A stretch of 64,000 bases of DNA from Thalassospira australica (GTDB taxonomy: Bacteria; Pseudomonadota; Alphaproteobacteria; Rhodospirillales; Thalassospiraceae), in contig NZ_JRJE01000001.1 of NCBI RefSeq assembly GCF_000763295.1, forward strand, positions 62,001-126,000. The letters are read 5' to 3'. This document shows, piece after piece, positions 27,341 through 36,107 of this stretch. A program made the translations under genes and the position numbers. The number at the start of each line of letters is the position of its first letter. The stretch's first letter is position 1. The notes below the pieces were generated by a model. That model was not told where the DNA came from. It worked only from the letters and a program-made list of their open reading frames with translations, and ran no database searches.

Positions 27341-28498
27341 ATGAAAACCAAGTCAGACGACATGAAATCCAAGGAAGTATCCCGCCGTTCGTTCCTTACC
27401 AAAGGGGCGACCGGGGTGGTTGCAGGTGGTGCAGCAGCAACAGGCATGTTTGCCGCACCTGCAGTTCATGCGCAGCCAGCACCGATGGTGCTGAAAATGC
27501 AGACGTCCTGGCCATCATCCGACATCTGGATGACGTTTGCCCAACAATATGTTGACCGTGTTGAAGCCATGTCCGGTGGTCGTTTGAAAATCGACCTTCT
27601 GCCGGCTGGTGCCGTTGTCGCCGCTTTCCAGGTTTTGGATGGTGTGAATGACGGTGTGATTGATATCGCCCATTCCGTTCCGGTTTACTGGTACGGCAAG
27701 AACAAGGCGGCATCGCTGTTTGGTACGGGCCCGGTCTTTGGCGGTTCTGCAACCACCATGCTGAGCTGGTTCTATGCCGGTGGCGGTGAAGAGTTCTATC
27801 GCGAACTGATTCAGGACGTGATGGGTCTTGATATTATTGGTCTTCTGGGCTTCCCGATGCCAGCACAGCCGTTTGGCTGGTTCAAGGAGCCGGTAAATTC
27901 GGTCGCGGATATCGAAGGCTTCAAATATCGTACTGTGGGTCTGGCAGCAGATCTTCTGCAGTCGATGGGCATGTCGGTTGCGCAGCTTCCGGGCGGCGAG
28001 ATCGTGCCGGCAATGGAACGTGGCGTGATTGACGCGTTCGAATTCAACAACCCGTCATCGGATATGCGTTTCGGGGCACAGGACGTTGCGAAGAACTACT
28101 ATCTTTCTTCGTATCACCAGGCGTCGGAAAGCTTTGAATTCCTGTTCAGCAAATCGCTGATGGAAGATATGGATCCGGATCTGCAGGCCATCCTGCGCCA
28201 TGCGGTTGAGGCGGCTTCGACCTCCAACACTGCATTGGCAATGGACAACTATTCTGCCGATCTGCAGAAACTTCAGGACGAAGGTGTTGAAGTTCACCGG
28301 ACCTCGAAAGAGATCCTGGCTGCACAGCTTGAAGCCTGGGACAACCTGATCCCGACGCTTGAAGAAGATCCGTTCATGAAGCGTGTTCTTGATAGCCAGC
28401 GTGCATGGGTCGAACGTGTAACGTTCTACGAACTGATGAACTCGCCTGATTATCAGCTCGCATATGACCACTACTTCCCGGGCAAACTGAAGCTCTGA
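27341..28498 (+). CDS. dctP: TRAP transporter substrate-binding protein, DctP family (Tat-exported)
   Basis: 385 residues as drawn. A twin-arginine signal (SRRSFLTKG) is followed by a hydrophobic stretch ending AVHA; the mature protein is a DctP-type solute receptor with VVLKMQTSWP-like start and the conserved KYRTVGLAADLLQSMG region. ATG 27341 has better spacing to GGGAGG than ATG 27335, two codons upstream; both keep the signal. Tat export often marks receptors for keto or hydroxy acids in this family. Followed by a hairpin and by both TRAP permease genes. Confidence 0.9.
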   Translation: MKTKSDDMKSKEVSRRSFLTKGATGVVAGGAAATGMFAAPAVHAQPAPMVLKMQTSWPSSDIWMTFAQQYVDRVEAMSGGRLKIDLLPAGAVVAAFQVLDGVNDGVIDIAHSVPVYWYGKNKAASLFGTGPVFGGSATTMLSWFYAGGGEEFYRELIQDVMGLDIIGLLGFPMPAQPFGWFKEPVNSVADIEGFKYRTVGLAADLLQSMGMSVAQLPGGEIVPAMERGVIDAFEFNNPSSDMRFGAQDVAKNYYLSSYHQASESFEFLFSKSLMEDMDPDLQAILRHAVEAASTSNTALAMDNYSADLQKLQDEGVEVHRTSKEILAAQLEAWDNLIPTLEEDPFMKRVLDSQRAWVERVTFYELMNSPDYQLAYDHYFPGKLKL

Positions 28499-28538
28499 TC
28501 GACCTAACCGGTTTTTCAGTGTTTCGATGACCCTGGCT

Positions 28539-28572
28539 GCTCCGCCTGCTGCGTTATTGCGGTGGGCGGAGC
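28539..28572 (+). other. Intercistronic hairpin after dctP
   Basis: 8-bp stem GCTCCGCC/GGCGGAGC with an 18-base interior that can pair further, 40 bases after the receptor stop. No U-run. Likely reduces or separates expression of the permease genes relative to the receptor. Confidence 0.65.
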
Positions 28573-28599
28573 GGTCACGATGCGAACGGACAGGATTTC

Positions 28600-29172
28600 A
28601 TGATCGGATTTATTGAATTCGCGGACAAGCTGTCGGCCTGGTTTGGCAAAGCCTTTGGCTGGTTGATCATCCTCATGACGCTTGGCATGAGCTATGAGGT
28701 GGCGTCGCGATACCTTTTTAATGCACCAACCACTTGGTCACTTGATGTGTCCTTCATCATGTACGGGACGCTGTTCATGATGGGTGGGGCCTACACCCTG
28801 TCGCGTGGCGGGCATGTTCGCGGCGATTTCCTTTATCGCCTGTGGAAGCCCAGAACCCAGGCCAAGGTTGATCTGGTTCTTTACATCTTTTTCTTCTTCC
28901 CGGGCGTGACCGCCCTGATCCTGTCGGGCTGGAAATATGCAGTCCGGTCGTGGGGCTATGGGGAAGTAAGTGTGAACAGCCCGGCGGGCGTTCCGATCTT
29001 TCAATTCAAGGCGGTAATCATTGCGGCGGGTATTCTTCTGTTCATTCAGGGCATCGCACAGGTGATGCGTTGCATTTTGTGTATCCGTGAAGGGTACTGG
29101 CGCAATGCTGATGATGATGTTCAGGAAACCGAAGAATTGCTGATGAAACAGCGCGTGACGAAGGAAGACTGA
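28600..29172 (+). CDS. dctQ: TRAP transporter small permease, DctQ family
   Basis: 190 residues with four hydrophobic segments, the usual DctQ topology. Conserved region YEVASRYLFNAPTTWSLDVSFIMYGTLFMMGGAYTLSRGGHVRGDF is recognisable around residues 28-75. Membrane partner of the DctM protein encoded next. The C-terminus is hydrophilic and acidic. Confidence 0.92.
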   Translation: MIGFIEFADKLSAWFGKAFGWLIILMTLGMSYEVASRYLFNAPTTWSLDVSFIMYGTLFMMGGAYTLSRGGHVRGDFLYRLWKPRTQAKVDLVLYIFFFFPGVTALILSGWKYAVRSWGYGEVSVNSPAGVPIFQFKAVIIAAGILLFIQGIAQVMRCILCIREGYWRNADDDVQETEELLMKQRVTKED

Positions 29173-29227
29173 TCAATGACGGATTTCCTGCCATTCGCGA
29201 AACACGCCCCCGAACGGAGCAGCCAAA

Positions 29228-30649
29228 GTGATTGACGCACATGTCGCCCTGATGATGCTGGGCATCTTTATTTTATTGGTATTTCTGGGTTTCCCGGTTG
29301 CCTTCACCCTGATGGCACTGGGCATCGGGTATGGGTATTACGCCTATTTCGATGCGGGTCGGATGTGGCGATCCTTTAACCGTCTTGCCGAAGACAGTGA
29401 CACCCTGACATCCGCGTTGACGTGGTTTGAAGGGGCTTTCAACAACCGAATATTCGATCTTTTCATCAACCAGACATACACGGTGATGTCCAACGAGGTC
29501 CTGACAGCGGTGCCGCTGTTCTTGTTCATGGGCTATATCGTTGAACGCGCCAATATTGTGAACCGGTTGTTCTCGACGCTGAATATTGCGGCGCGCAACA
29601 TCCCCGGATCGCTTGGTGTTGCTGCCTTGATCACCTGTGCGCTGTTTGCAACCGCGACCGGGATTGTCGGGGCGGTTGTGACCCTGATGGGGATGCTTGC
29701 CCTGCCAGCGATGCTTAAAGCGCGCTATGACAAAAGCTTTGCATCGGGCATCATTTGTGCGGGCGGGACACTTGGTATCCTGATCCCGCCGTCGATCATG
29801 CTGATTGTCTATGCGGCAGCATCGGGTGTTTCGATTGTGCGCCTTTATGCCGGTGCGCTGTTGCCGGGACTGACGCTTGTCGGGCTTTATCTTTTGTATG
29901 TGATGGGCCGTGCAATGTTGCAGCCCAAAGCAGCCCCGCGTCCGACCCCAGAAGAAGTGCCCGAAGTTCCGTTGCCCAAGGTTCTCTGGATGCTGGCGAC
30001 CTCGTTCTTCCCGCTGGCCTTCCTTATTCTGGCTGTGCTTGGGTCGATCCTGTTTGGTTTGGCAACCCCGACCGAGGCGGCATCGATCGGTGCGCTTGGC
30101 GGCATGGTTTTGGCAGCGTCCTATCGTGCGCTGACCTTTGATCGGTTGCGTGAGTCGGTTTATCTGACGGTGCGGACCTCGGCGATGGTGTGCTGGCTGT
30201 TTGTCGGGTCTTATACCTTCTCGTCGGTGTTCTCCTATCTTGGTGGTGAACATGTGATTGCCGAGTTTGTTGGCGGGCTCGATCTGACGCCGCTTCAGTT
30301 CCTGCTGCTTGCGCAGTTGATTATCTTCCTGTTGGGCTGGCCGCTGGAATGGTCGGAGATCATCATTATCTTTGTGCCGATCTTCCTGCCGTTGTTGCCG
30401 CTGTTTGATATCGATCCGCTGTTCTTTGGTATCCTTGTGGCGCTCAACCTGCAGACATCGTTCCTGACTCCGCCCATGGCCATGTCGGCCTATTACCTTA
30501 AGGGGGTGGCACCAAACGGGATATTGTTGACCGATATCTTCAAGGGCATCATGCCGTTCCTGTTCATGGTGATTGTCAGCATGGTTCTGATGTACACTTT
30601 CCCTCAGATCGTATTCCACCTGCCTGACCTGTTCTATGGCGCGCGGTAA
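29228..30649 (+). CDS. dctM: TRAP transporter large permease, DctM family
   Basis: 473 residues with about twelve membrane segments and DctM hallmarks such as SIMLIVYAAASGVSIVRLYAGALLPG and GTLGILIPPSIM. It starts with GTG at 29228. Forms the Na+-coupled transport channel with DctQ. The loop around residues 50-75 (GRMWRSFNRLAEDSDTLTSA) is longer than in the shortest homologues, as seen in the mannitol/haloaromatic-type subfamily. Confidence 0.92.
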   Translation: MIDAHVALMMLGIFILLVFLGFPVAFTLMALGIGYGYYAYFDAGRMWRSFNRLAEDSDTLTSALTWFEGAFNNRIFDLFINQTYTVMSNEVLTAVPLFLFMGYIVERANIVNRLFSTLNIAARNIPGSLGVAALITCALFATATGIVGAVVTLMGMLALPAMLKARYDKSFASGIICAGGTLGILIPPSIMLIVYAAASGVSIVRLYAGALLPGLTLVGLYLLYVMGRAMLQPKAAPRPTPEEVPEVPLPKVLWMLATSFFPLAFLILAVLGSILFGLATPTEAASIGALGGMVLAASYRALTFDRLRESVYLTVRTSAMVCWLFVGSYTFSSVFSYLGGEHVIAEFVGGLDLTPLQFLLLAQLIIFLLGWPLEWSEIIIIFVPIFLPLLPLFDIDPLFFGILVALNLQTSFLTPPMAMSAYYLKGVAPNGILLTDIFKGIMPFLFMVIVSMVLMYTFPQIVFHLPDLFYGAR

Positions 30650-30661
30650 GGGAAGCTTGAG

Positions 30662-32014
30662 ATGAGTGAGATCAATCCACTACTGACACTTGATGTTGTC
30701 GATCTGCGCGACCGCCTTGCCAGCGGGGCGGTGCGCGCAGTCGAATATGTCGAGGCATGCCTTGCGCGCATTGCCGAGATCGAACCACAGGTGCAAGCCT
30801 GGGCCTGGCTTGACAGCGATCATGCCATTGCCCAGGCACGTGCCCTGGATGCCCGGCGTCAGTCCGGCGCACCGATTGGCCCGCTGCATGGGTTGCCAGT
30901 CGGGCTTAAGGACGTGATCGATACGGCGAAAATCCCGACGTCAAACGGAACGCCACTTGACGCGGGACGGGTGCCCGAAGAGGACGCTGTTTTGGTCAGC
31001 CGTCTGAAAGCGGCAGGGGCGATTATCATGGGCAAGACGGTTTCGACCGAGCTTGCCTTTATGCATCCGTCCAAAACGCGTAACCCGCACAACCCGGACC
31101 ATACACCGGGTGGGTCATCTGCCGGATCGGCGGCGGCCGTTGCCGCGGCCATGGTGCCGTTGGCCGTTGGAACGCAAACCGGCGGGTCGGTTATCCGCCC
31201 TGCGGCGTTCTGTGGGGTGGTCGGGTTCAAACCGACATTTGGCGCGATTGCCCGAACCGGGGTGCTGAGCCAAAGCCCCAGCCTTGATACCATTGGCGTG
31301 TTTGCCAATTCGGTCAACGGGGCGGCATTGGTTGCCGAAAGCCTGTTTGGGCATGATGCAGGTGATCCTGCAACGACCCCAAGCCCGACACCGCGTCTGT
31401 TTGACGTCGCCAAAGGCAAGCCGCTTGTCACACCGATGTTCGGGTTTGTCCGACCACCACAATTTGATGATGTGGCGGATGAAGAAACCGTGATGGCGTT
31501 TCGTGAAGTCACGGGGATGCTTGGTGATCAATGCTTTGAGGTGCCGCTGCCCAAGGCATTTGATGATGCGGCAAGTTTACGCGCGCAGATCAACTTTGCC
31601 GAAATGGCAAAGGATTTCTATGCCTATGAAAAACGTGGACGCGATCAGTTGTCGCCTGAAATCGTCGAGGCGATTGACAAGGGCAATGACGTCAAGGCGC
31701 GTGATTATCTTGCCGCCCTTGATTGGCGCAAGGTTCTGAATGCGGGGCTTGATGAAGTGTTCAACCGCTGTGATGCGATTATCACGCCAGCAACGCCGGG
31801 ACCGGCGCCTGCGAACCTTCAGACAACCGGCAACCCGATCTTTAACGGGCTTTGGACATATTGCGGAACACCGGCTGTGACCATACCGGTGTTGTGGGCA
31901 CAAAATGGCATGCCGATGGGCATACAGCTTGTTGGGCGGGTTGGCGATGATGCGCGTCTGATGCGAACTGCAAACTGGTTGAAAACATTCCTTAACAGTC
32001 AGGAGGCCGCGTGA
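30662..32014 (+). CDS. Amidase (amidase signature family)
   Basis: 450-residue hydrolase with the Ser-cisSer-Lys catalytic set: Lys in GLKDVIDT, GGSSAGSAAA, and TQTGGSVIRPAAFCG. Length fits family members such as GatA-like amidases, but it stands in a TRAP operon, not a gatCAB operon, so it is a catabolic amidase. Its stop shares one base with the next small gene. It probably hydrolyses an amide imported by the upstream TRAP system, or an intermediate; inference. Confidence 0.92.
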   Translation: MSEINPLLTLDVVDLRDRLASGAVRAVEYVEACLARIAEIEPQVQAWAWLDSDHAIAQARALDARRQSGAPIGPLHGLPVGLKDVIDTAKIPTSNGTPLDAGRVPEEDAVLVSRLKAAGAIIMGKTVSTELAFMHPSKTRNPHNPDHTPGGSSAGSAAAVAAAMVPLAVGTQTGGSVIRPAAFCGVVGFKPTFGAIARTGVLSQSPSLDTIGVFANSVNGAALVAESLFGHDAGDPATTPSPTPRLFDVAKGKPLVTPMFGFVRPPQFDDVADEETVMAFREVTGMLGDQCFEVPLPKAFDDAASLRAQINFAEMAKDFYAYEKRGRDQLSPEIVEAIDKGNDVKARDYLAALDWRKVLNAGLDEVFNRCDAIITPATPGPAPANLQTTGNPIFNGLWTYCGTPAVTIPVLWAQNGMPMGIQLVGRVGDDARLMRTANWLKTFLNSQEAA

Positions 32015-32199
32015 TGCAGAGCACTCTTTTAACCCGGATTATGGCGCTGCTATCCTTTGCAATCCTTGTCGGGTTTGTCGGCATTCTTCTGGGATATGTG
32101 CCGCGCTGGGACCTTGCGATCATTATTGCCGTTACTGTTGGTCTTGCCGGCTGGGATATCTGGCATGTTGCAATGGGCCACAAGGAAGACAAACACTGA
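32014..32199 (+). CDS. Small two-helix membrane protein
   Basis: 61 residues with two hydrophobic segments (about 8-28 and 34-52) and a charged C-terminus ending MGHKEDKH. I do not recognise the family. ATG 32014 overlaps the amidase stop by one base and follows AGGAGG at ideal spacing, so it is a real coupled gene. Two hairpins follow. Confidence 0.75.
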   Translation: MQSTLLTRIMALLSFAILVGFVGILLGYVPRWDLAIIIAVTVGLAGWDIWHVAMGHKEDKH

Positions 32200-32204
32200 T
32201 CCAA

Positions 32205-32272
32205 CAGGGGGAAAACCCCCTGGGGATGCAAGCAAACTTGCGGGGCAGGAAGCACTTCCTGCCCCGTTTTTT
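32205..32272 (+). terminator. Tandem hairpins ending the TRAP-amidase operon
   Basis: First hairpin CAGGGGG-AAAA-CCCCCTG at 32205-32222. Second, a 12-bp stem CGGGGCAGGAAG/CTTCCTGCCCCG at 32241-32266, followed by six T. The second is a strong intrinsic terminator and also lies at the 3' end of the convergent ectoine operon. Confidence 0.9.
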
Positions 32273-32278
32273 ACGCGG

Positions 32279-32770
32279 TTATTTCCGTTCGGGAGAATCG
32301 ACAAGATTTTCAATCGGCGTGATTGACGTGGTTTTGACTTTCTTGGTGACGATATAGGTGAAATAGCGGTCAATGCCGATATTGGACACCAGAAGTCCGT
32401 CGATCAGACGTTGATAGGCATCAACGTCATGACACAGCACCTTGAGCATGTAATCCACCCCGCCGCCCAACGCATAGCATTCGACGATTTCGGGGATGTC
32501 CTGAACGGCTTTTTCAAAAATCTGGAAGTCATCATGCTGATGATGGCGCAGGGTGACTTCGGTCAGGACCAGCGTTGGTTTGACCAGTTTTTCCAAGTTG
32601 ATATGGGCGTGATAGCCCGAAATGACGCCAAGGTCTTCAAGGCGTTTCAAGCGTTCCCAGCATGGGCTGGGCGAAAGGTTCACCGCCTCGGCCAGTTTGA
32701 CCTTGGTGATGCGCCCTTCGCGTTGCAGGGTTTTGAGGATTTTCAGATCCAGCTCATCAAGCCTGATCAT
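32279..32770 (-). CDS. doeX: Lrp/AsnC family regulator of the ectoine cluster
   Basis: 163 residues: a winged helix (LDLKILKTLQREGRITKVKLAEAVNLSPSPCWERLKRLEDLG in the N-terminal 60 residues) and an AsnC effector domain with YALGGGVDYMLKVLC. It is the last gene of the minus-strand ectoine operon, 2 bases after doeB begins its stop. Family and position match DoeX/AsnC of known ectoine-degradation clusters, where such a regulator acts with EnuR. Its inducer there is thought to be an ectoine breakdown product. Confidence 0.88.
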   Translation of the reverse strand: MIRLDELDLKILKTLQREGRITKVKLAEAVNLSPSPCWERLKRLEDLGVISGYHAHINLEKLVKPTLVLTEVTLRHHQHDDFQIFEKAVQDIPEIVECYALGGGVDYMLKVLCHDVDAYQRLIDGLLVSNIGIDRYFTYIVTKKVKTTSITPIENLVDSPERK

Positions 32771-32772
32771 GT

Positions 32773-33771
32773 TCAGAGTACCTCGGCAATCACAATCAGA
32801 CAGTCACCTGTCTTGATCAAACCCGGGAAATGGCGGCATGACACGATGCCATCGCGCGGTGCAAAATATTCGCGTGGCGGTGTACCTGTGCGTTCAACAT
32901 CATAGATGCGTGCGATCAGCTCGCCCTGTTTGACCATCTCGCCCAAATCAACACAGGGCTCGTAAAGGCCGGATGTTTCGGATGCGACAAAGCATCGGTC
33001 ATCGGGCATATCAAGCATTGTCGTGTCTTCGGGGGCAGCTTCAAGTTCGCCTGTCAGAATGCCGGCATGGATCAGAAGATTGCGCACGCCGCGATCGGCA
33101 ATGGCAACGCGTTCTGCGGTGGTTGATCCGCCACCCCCCAGTTCGGTGGTGACAAAGGTTTTGCCAGCTTCTTCGACGACGGTGTCAAACATGCCAACCG
33201 CATCAAGTTCAAGCATCATCATGGCATAGGGCGCGCCAAAGGCCTTCATGGCGGCCACACAGCGGGCTTCCTGTTCCTTGTCCGGCAGGACGTGGGCGGC
33301 GGCAAAGGGAATGAAATCAAGCGTTTTGCCGCCCGAATGAATATCAAGAACGATGTCGGCCTCTGGCACGAGATGACGCAACACATAATCGGCGATTTTT
33401 TGCGTGACGGTGCCATCAGGTTTGCCCGGATAGGACCGGTTCATATTGCCGGCATCAATCGGGGATGTCCGCGACGCATTGCGAAACGCCGGGTAATTCA
33501 TTGCCGGCAAGATGATCACGCGTCCGGTAATTTCGGACGGGGATAATGCCCCGGCCAGTTTGAACAGGGATACCAGTCCTTCGTATTCATCGCCGTGGTT
33601 GCCCCCTGTAAGAAGGGCGGTGGGGCCATCGCCATTGCGGACCACGGTGATCGGGATCATCACAGCACCCCATGCGGAATCATCACGCGAATAGGGCAAC
33701 TTCAAAAAGCCGTGGTGAATGCCATCCTGATCAAGAGGGATCGTCGGGCTGATGGGTGATGGTTTTGTCAT
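32773..33771 (-). CDS. doeB: N-alpha-acetyl-L-2,4-diaminobutyrate deacetylase
   Basis: 332-residue zinc hydrolase of the succinylglutamate desuccinylase/aspartoacylase family. Metal ligands are visible in GGNHGDEYEG (His and Glu) and DIHSGG (His); TELGGGGS carries the likely catalytic Glu. It removes acetate from N-alpha-acetyl-diaminobutyrate, the product of ectoine ring opening. I placed the start at MTKPSPISPT (ATG 33771); the upstream extension is arginine-rich read-through. Directly downstream of doeA, as in other ectoine-degraders. Confidence 0.93.
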   Translation of the reverse strand: MTKPSPISPTIPLDQDGIHHGFLKLPYSRDDSAWGAVMIPITVVRNGDGPTALLTGGNHGDEYEGLVSLFKLAGALSPSEITGRVIILPAMNYPAFRNASRTSPIDAGNMNRSYPGKPDGTVTQKIADYVLRHLVPEADIVLDIHSGGKTLDFIPFAAAHVLPDKEQEARCVAAMKAFGAPYAMMMLELDAVGMFDTVVEEAGKTFVTTELGGGGSTTAERVAIADRGVRNLLIHAGILTGELEAAPEDTTMLDMPDDRCFVASETSGLYEPCVDLGEMVKQGELIARIYDVERTGTPPREYFAPRDGIVSCRHFPGLIKTGDCLIVIAEVL

Positions 33772-33879
33772 GGTCGTGTCCTTAAAGAGCCTGGCGCCGC
33801 GACCGCCGTTGCCAGGCTGTGGCATCTGGAGCCGGACGCTGCAGGCATTATCTGGCAGCGTCCGGCGGTTTCAGGCGGG

Positions 33880-35061
33880 CTAGTTCTTGACGAAAAGCTG
33901 CCTTGGATAGCTGGTCAGCGTTTTGCTGCCGGTTTCCGTGATCATCATGCTTTCGGTGATCTCGATGCCCCAGTCATCAAACCAGAGGCCCGGCATGAAG
34001 TGGAAGGTCATGTTTGGTTCAAGAACCGTACGGTCACCGGGGCGCAGGCTCATGGTGCGCTCGCCCCAGTCCGGCGGATAGGACAGACCGATCGGATAGC
34101 CACAGCGGCTGTCTTTTTCGATGCCGTATTTCTGCAAAACGCCAAAGAAGGCATTGGCGATGTCTTCACAGACGTTGCCCGGTTTGGCAGCTTCCAGCCC
34201 GGCCTGAAGGCCTTCGATCAATGCGCTTTCGGCATCAAGGAAGCGTTGATCCGGCTCGCCGAGATAGATCGTGCGCGACAGCGGCGCGTGATAACGGCGA
34301 TAGCACCCGGCAATTTCAAAGAAGGTCCCGGCGTCGCCCGGAATGGGTTTTTCATCCCAGGTCAGGTGCGGGGCGCTGGCATCCTGGCCGGATGGCAGAA
34401 GCGGCACAATGGCGGGATAGTCACCGCCAATGCCATCAACGCCGGCGATCCCGGTACGGAAAATTTCCGCGACCAGTTCGTTCTTTTGCATGCCCGGTTC
34501 GACGATTTCAAAAATGCGCTCATGCATGTTTTCGACGATGCGGGCCGCCTGACGCATATAGAAAATCTCTGTCTCGGATTTAACGGCACGTTGCCAGTTC
34601 ACAAGTGCGGTCGCATCCGAGAATGTTGCGTTTGGCAAATGGGTTTGAAGCTGCAGGAAAGCCTTGGCCGAGAAATAGTAGTTATCCATTTCCACGCCAA
34701 TGCGCCGCGATGCCCAGCCACGATATTCGATCACCTCGGACAGATAATCCATCGGGTGATGCGTGGTCGATTGCACATAATAATCTGCATAGGGAATGAT
34801 GCGATCATGGGGCATGTAAACCGTGCGTTTTGCACCATTGGCGTCCTGAGAACGGCCAAACCAGATCGGATCATCTTCAATGGGTATAAGCACACATTGA
34901 TGGACATAGAACGACCAGCCGTCATAGCCGGTCAGCCAGGCCATGTTTGACGGATCAGTCACGATCAGAAGATCGATTTCTTTTTCCACCATGGCTTTTT
35001 TGGTTTTCTCCAGGCGTTCGGTGTATTCCTCACGCGTGAAATTTAATTCAACCTGGCTCAT
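33880..35061 (-). CDS. doeA: Ectoine hydrolase (M24 peptidase fold)
   Basis: 393-residue protein of the creatinase/Xaa-Pro-dipeptidase family, with an N-terminal creatinase domain (DLLIVTDPSNMAWLTGYDGWSF) and a C-terminal pita-bread domain. In the ectoine cluster this family member is DoeA (also called EutD), which hydrolyses ectoine to N-acetyl-diaminobutyrate. Length and neighbours (doeB downstream, eutABC upstream) agree. AGGAGG-like sequence precedes the ATG. Confidence 0.94.
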   Translation of the reverse strand: MSQVELNFTREEYTERLEKTKKAMVEKEIDLLIVTDPSNMAWLTGYDGWSFYVHQCVLIPIEDDPIWFGRSQDANGAKRTVYMPHDRIIPYADYYVQSTTHHPMDYLSEVIEYRGWASRRIGVEMDNYYFSAKAFLQLQTHLPNATFSDATALVNWQRAVKSETEIFYMRQAARIVENMHERIFEIVEPGMQKNELVAEIFRTGIAGVDGIGGDYPAIVPLLPSGQDASAPHLTWDEKPIPGDAGTFFEIAGCYRRYHAPLSRTIYLGEPDQRFLDAESALIEGLQAGLEAAKPGNVCEDIANAFFGVLQKYGIEKDSRCGYPIGLSYPPDWGERTMSLRPGDRTVLEPNMTFHFMPGLWFDDWGIEITESMMITETGSKTLTSYPRQLFVKN

Positions 35062-35109
35062 CGCAGGCCTCCTGATAAAGGTGGGTCCAGACCCTGTTTC
35101 CCTTTGTTG

Positions 35110-36102
35110 TTAAGAATTAATCTCGACCCCTGCACCAACTGCATTGCAGCGGCTCCGGGCGAGGGTGGCGATAGCGGTGTCCTGTACACCGGTTCCGGTC
35201 AGGTCACAAATCGTAATCTGATCGGCAGAAGTTCGGCCCGTCATTGATTTGGCAATGATCTGACCAAGTTCGGGGAATGTGGCGTTCTTATCGGCAATTC
35301 CGGCAGTCAAGGCGTGATGAAGTTCGCCAAGAATGCTGGTCTGTGCCTGACTGTCGCAAACATAAAGATCAGCCGTCCCGATCAGGGCTGGATCAATTTC
35401 GTTTTTATGTTCGGCATCCGATCCCATGGCCGTTACATGCGTGCCCGGCGTGACCCAATCGGCCCTTAGAACCGGGTCGCGTGATGGGGTGGTTGTGACG
35501 ATGATATCAGCATGCTGTGCTGCATCCTTGCCGTCACTGGTTGCGCTAACGGGGATGCCCAGTTCGAGCGATGCCTTTTTGGCGCAGGCTTCGGCCTTGG
35601 CAAGGTCGCGTGCCCAAATCGTGGCCGATGTAATATCGCGCACAAGGGTCAGCGCCTTGAGCTGCAAGCGGGCCTGAACACCTGCGCCGTAAATGGCGGC
35701 ATGTTTGGCATCAGATCGGGCCAGATGCTTGGCGGCAACCCCGCCTGCGGCGGCAGTGCGGATATCGGTCAGATAACCGTTATCAAGCAGCACCGCTTCG
35801 AGCATGCCGGTTTTTGAGGAAAACAGGTTCATCAAACCATTTACAGATGGCAGGCCCAGTTTGGGGTTATCAAAGAAGCCCGGGCTGATTTTGATGGCAA
35901 AGCTGTCGATGCCCGGAACATAGGCGGTTTTGACATCGACCTCGCCATTATATTCATCAATATCCAAGCGCAGGATCGGGGGCATCCGGACATCTTTGGT
36001 CGCCAGTGCATGGAACGCATTTTCCACACAGTCAATTGCATCCATGTCCAGATCAATGACCTTGTGCAGGTCGGTTTCTGTGAGAATTCTGATTTCGGGC
36101 AT
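35110..36102 (-). CDS. eutC: Ornithine-cyclodeaminase-like protein of hydroxyectoine breakdown
   Basis: 330-residue member of the ornithine cyclodeaminase/mu-crystallin family with the Rossmann motif IYGAGVQARLQLKAL and the conserved PGFFDNPKLGLPSVNGLM region. In ectoine clusters EutA, EutB and EutC are proposed to convert 5-hydroxyectoine to ectoine. I use ATG 36102 (MPEIRILTE); the upstream in-frame part would overlap eutB and is arginine-rich. Six-base gap to eutB. Confidence 0.92.
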   Translation of the reverse strand: MPEIRILTETDLHKVIDLDMDAIDCVENAFHALATKDVRMPPILRLDIDEYNGEVDVKTAYVPGIDSFAIKISPGFFDNPKLGLPSVNGLMNLFSSKTGMLEAVLLDNGYLTDIRTAAAGGVAAKHLARSDAKHAAIYGAGVQARLQLKALTLVRDITSATIWARDLAKAEACAKKASLELGIPVSATSDGKDAAQHADIIVTTTPSRDPVLRADWVTPGTHVTAMGSDAEHKNEIDPALIGTADLYVCDSQAQTSILGELHHALTAGIADKNATFPELGQIIAKSMTGRTSADQITICDLTGTGVQDTAIATLARSRCNAVGAGVEINS

Positions 36103-36107
36103 GTCGG

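Noticed and set aside
29273-30619. 448-codon minus-strand frame opposite dctM
   Set aside because: Rich in Gln, Arg and His as expected of an antisense read of a membrane-protein gene; no motif.
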